DNA of 8,555 bases from Bacteroidales bacterium. GTDB lineage: Bacteria > Bacteroidota > Bacteroidia > Bacteroidales > UBA7960. This document shows positions 7,114 through 8,555 of the stretch, one piece after another (positions within the stretch are counted from its first letter, which is position 1; every line of letters starts with the position of its first letter). The translations under genes and the position numbers were made by a program. The notes below the pieces were generated by a model. It searched no databases. It was given only the letters and a program-made list of their open reading frames with translations, and was not told the DNA's origin. The stretch is from positions 1 to 8,555 of the forward strand of contig SLNU01000079.1 in NCBI GenBank assembly GCA_007132865.1, in the 5' to 3' direction.

Positions 7114-8555
7114 ATGGTTAAAGTAGCAGAAAGCAAATCAAAATTGAGTAAAGCAAAGCAGGTCAACAACCAATCGGAAAATTCCGGGCAGGATGCCGTG
7201 ACCGAACCGAAATATACCATTGAAAAAGTCGGCAAGCAAACCCTACTGAACTGGTACAAACTCATGGTGCTGGGCAGGAAGCTGGATGAAAAGGCACCCA
7301 ATTACCTTAAACAGGCCCTGGGGTGGTCCTATCATGCGCCCTATGCCGGACATGACGGGATACAGCTGGCAATCGGACAGATATTTGACAGGAAAACGGA
7401 CCATTTGTTCCCGTATTACAGGGACATGCTGACAAACATATCTGCAGGATTGACTGCGGAGGAAATCATTCTTAACGGGATCTCAAAGGCGACCGACCTG
7501 GCCAGCGGGGGAAGACATATGTCCAACCATTTTGCCAAGCCAGAGTGGAACATTCATAATGTGTCCTCTTCAACTGGCAACCATACCCTGCACGCCGCAG
7601 GAGTGGCCAGGGGCATGAAAAAGTACGGTCACAAGGGGGTCGCCATCAGCTCCCAGGGGGAGTCCTCTGTTTCAGAGGGATTTGTATATGAAGCGATCAA
7701 TGGGGCGAGCAATGAGAAACTCCCTGTCATCTTCGTAATCCAGGACAATGGGTATGGTATTTCCGTCCCAAAAAGAGACCAGACTGCGAACCGGAAGGTG
7801 GCCGACAATTTTTCCGGATTTAAGAACCTGCGCATCATTTATTGTGACGGAAAAGATGTGTTTGATTCCATGAATGCCATGGAAGAGGCAAAGCGCCATG
7901 CCATTGAGAAAGAAGAGCCTGTGATCGTGCATGCCAGCACGGTCCGGATCGGCTCCCACTCCAATAGTGATCGCCACGACCTTTACCGCAGCGAAGCAGA
8001 ACTCCGCTGTGTGCAAGTCCACGACCCCCTGCCAAAGTTCCGGAAGCTATTGCTCAGCCAGGGGGAGATCTCAGAAAAAGAGCTGGTGGCATTGGAGGAG
8101 GAAGTAAACCAGGAGGTGAATCAGGCACACAAGCTCGCGATGAAGGCGCCGGATCCGGACCCTGCATCAATATTTGATTTTGTTATTCCGGAACCCCATG
8201 TGCCGGAGAAATACCCGGATGGCACACATGACCTAAAGGACAAACCGATTAAGCTCATCACCGCCCTGAATGAGACACTGAAAGCCGAATTCCGCCACAA
8301 CCCGGATACGTTTATATGGGGACAGGACATTGCCTATAAGGAAAAGGGTGGGATATTTAATGTGACCAAGGGCAAGCAACAGGAATTTGGCAAGGAAAGG
8401 GTCTTTAATGCGCCCATCGCCGAGGATTTTATTTTGGGGACGGCCAATGGCATGAGCCGGTTCAGCGACAAGATCCGTATTGTCGTGGAAGGGGCTGAAT
8501 TTGCTGATTACTTCTGGCCTGCGATGGAGCAGTTCGTGGAAATGACCCACGACTA
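7114..8555 (+). CDS. Fused alpha/beta thiamine-diphosphate 2-oxoacid dehydrogenase E1 (branched-chain type), 3'-truncated
   Basis: E1 component that decarboxylates a 2-oxoacid with thiamine diphosphate and passes the acyl group to lipoyl-E2. Alpha and beta subunits are fused, as often seen in Bacteroidota annotated as 2-oxoisovalerate dehydrogenase. Residues 1-35 are a Lys/Ser/Gln-rich, probably disordered lead. The alpha part covers about 36-345: YAGHDGIQLAIG (77-88), YYRDM (101-105), SGGRHMSNHF (131-140), cofactor motif QGESSVSEG (181-189) through QDNGYGIS (210-217), and RIGSHSNSDRHDLYR (278-292). The beta part starts near 378 with KLITALNETL, GQDIAYKEKGGIF (403-415) and APIAED with the likely catalytic Glu437. 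The window stops after 480 codons, against roughly 680-690 expected, so most of beta is outside. The ATG at 7114 is the first plausible start. Substrate (branched-chain oxoacids or pyruvate) cannot be decided from this fragment. Confidence 0.92.
   Translation, partial: MVKVAESKSKLSKAKQVNNQSENSGQDAVTEPKYTIEKVGKQTLLNWYKLMVLGRKLDEKAPNYLKQALGWSYHAPYAGHDGIQLAIGQIFDRKTDHLFPYYRDMLTNISAGLTAEEIILNGISKATDLASGGRHMSNHFAKPEWNIHNVSSSTGNHTLHAAGVARGMKKYGHKGVAISSQGESSVSEGFVYEAINGASNEKLPVIFVIQDNGYGISVPKRDQTANRKVADNFSGFKNLRIIYCDGKDVFDSMNAMEEAKRHAIEKEEPVIVHASTVRIGSHSNSDRHDLYRSEAELRCVQVHDPLPKFRKLLLSQGEISEKELVALEEEVNQEVNQAHKLAMKAPDPDPASIFDFVIPEPHVPEKYPDGTHDLKDKPIKLITALNETLKAEFRHNPDTFIWGQDIAYKEKGGIFNVTKGKQQEFGKERVFNAPIAEDFILGTANGMSRFSDKIRIVVEGAEFADYFWPAMEQFVEMTHD

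Noticed and set aside
1..8555. Search for CRISPR arrays, tRNA or rRNA genes, insertion sequences, phage or defence genes
   Set aside because: Nearly all DNA is covered by six recognisable housekeeping genes. The gaps are 82-112 bp and contain no repeats with regular spacing, cloverleaf or transposase fragment that I could see.

Overview
The window carries six protein-coding genes on both strands and looks like an ordinary chromosomal housekeeping region of a Bacteroidota (Bacteroidetes) bacterium, probably class Bacteroidia. Three things point there: close family resemblance of the proteins (ThrRS with an APFGSMERF motif 3, an NlpC/P60 protein with the SEMVSQLLFGE signature, a fused alpha-beta 2-oxoacid dehydrogenase E1); a perfect match to the Bacteroidota -7 promoter element (TAnnTTTG) in front of the threonyl-tRNA synthetase gene; and A-rich leaders mostly without a strong Shine-Dalgarno sequence. 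G+C looks close to 50 percent throughout, with no obvious island of different composition.

Layout from left to right. (1) 1-1730, minus: thrS, cut by the left edge, lacking most of its anticodon-binding domain. (2) 1814-2593, minus: an SH3 plus NlpC/P60 cell-wall peptide endopeptidase without a signal peptide, probably cytoplasmic. (3) 2703-4772, plus: a seven-transmembrane HD-domain phosphodiesterase of the PgpH type, likely degrading cyclic di-AMP. (4) 4754-5407, minus: a WbqC-family protein whose 3' end overlaps the PgpH-type gene by 19 bp. (5) 5520-7031, plus: bifunctional NAD(P)HX epimerase/dehydratase (Nnr). (6) 7114-8555, plus: thiamine-diphosphate-dependent E1 with alpha and beta parts fused, cut by the right edge.

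The genes do not form one pathway. Common themes are protein synthesis, murein peptide recycling, nucleotide second-messenger turnover, repair of damaged nicotinamide cofactors and branched-chain or pyruvate-type 2-oxoacid oxidation. The strand order is -, -, +, -, +, +, so most genes need their own promoter. Intergenic gaps are about 80-112 bp and no stretch over 300 bp lacks a gene. I found no tRNA, rRNA, CRISPR, insertion sequence, prophage or defence genes, and no convincing undescribed system. The findings are therefore modest: an overlapping convergent gene pair, motif variations in the E1 enzyme, a small palindrome ahead of the E1 gene, and a cytoplasmic-type NlpC/P60 enzyme apart from its usual partners.
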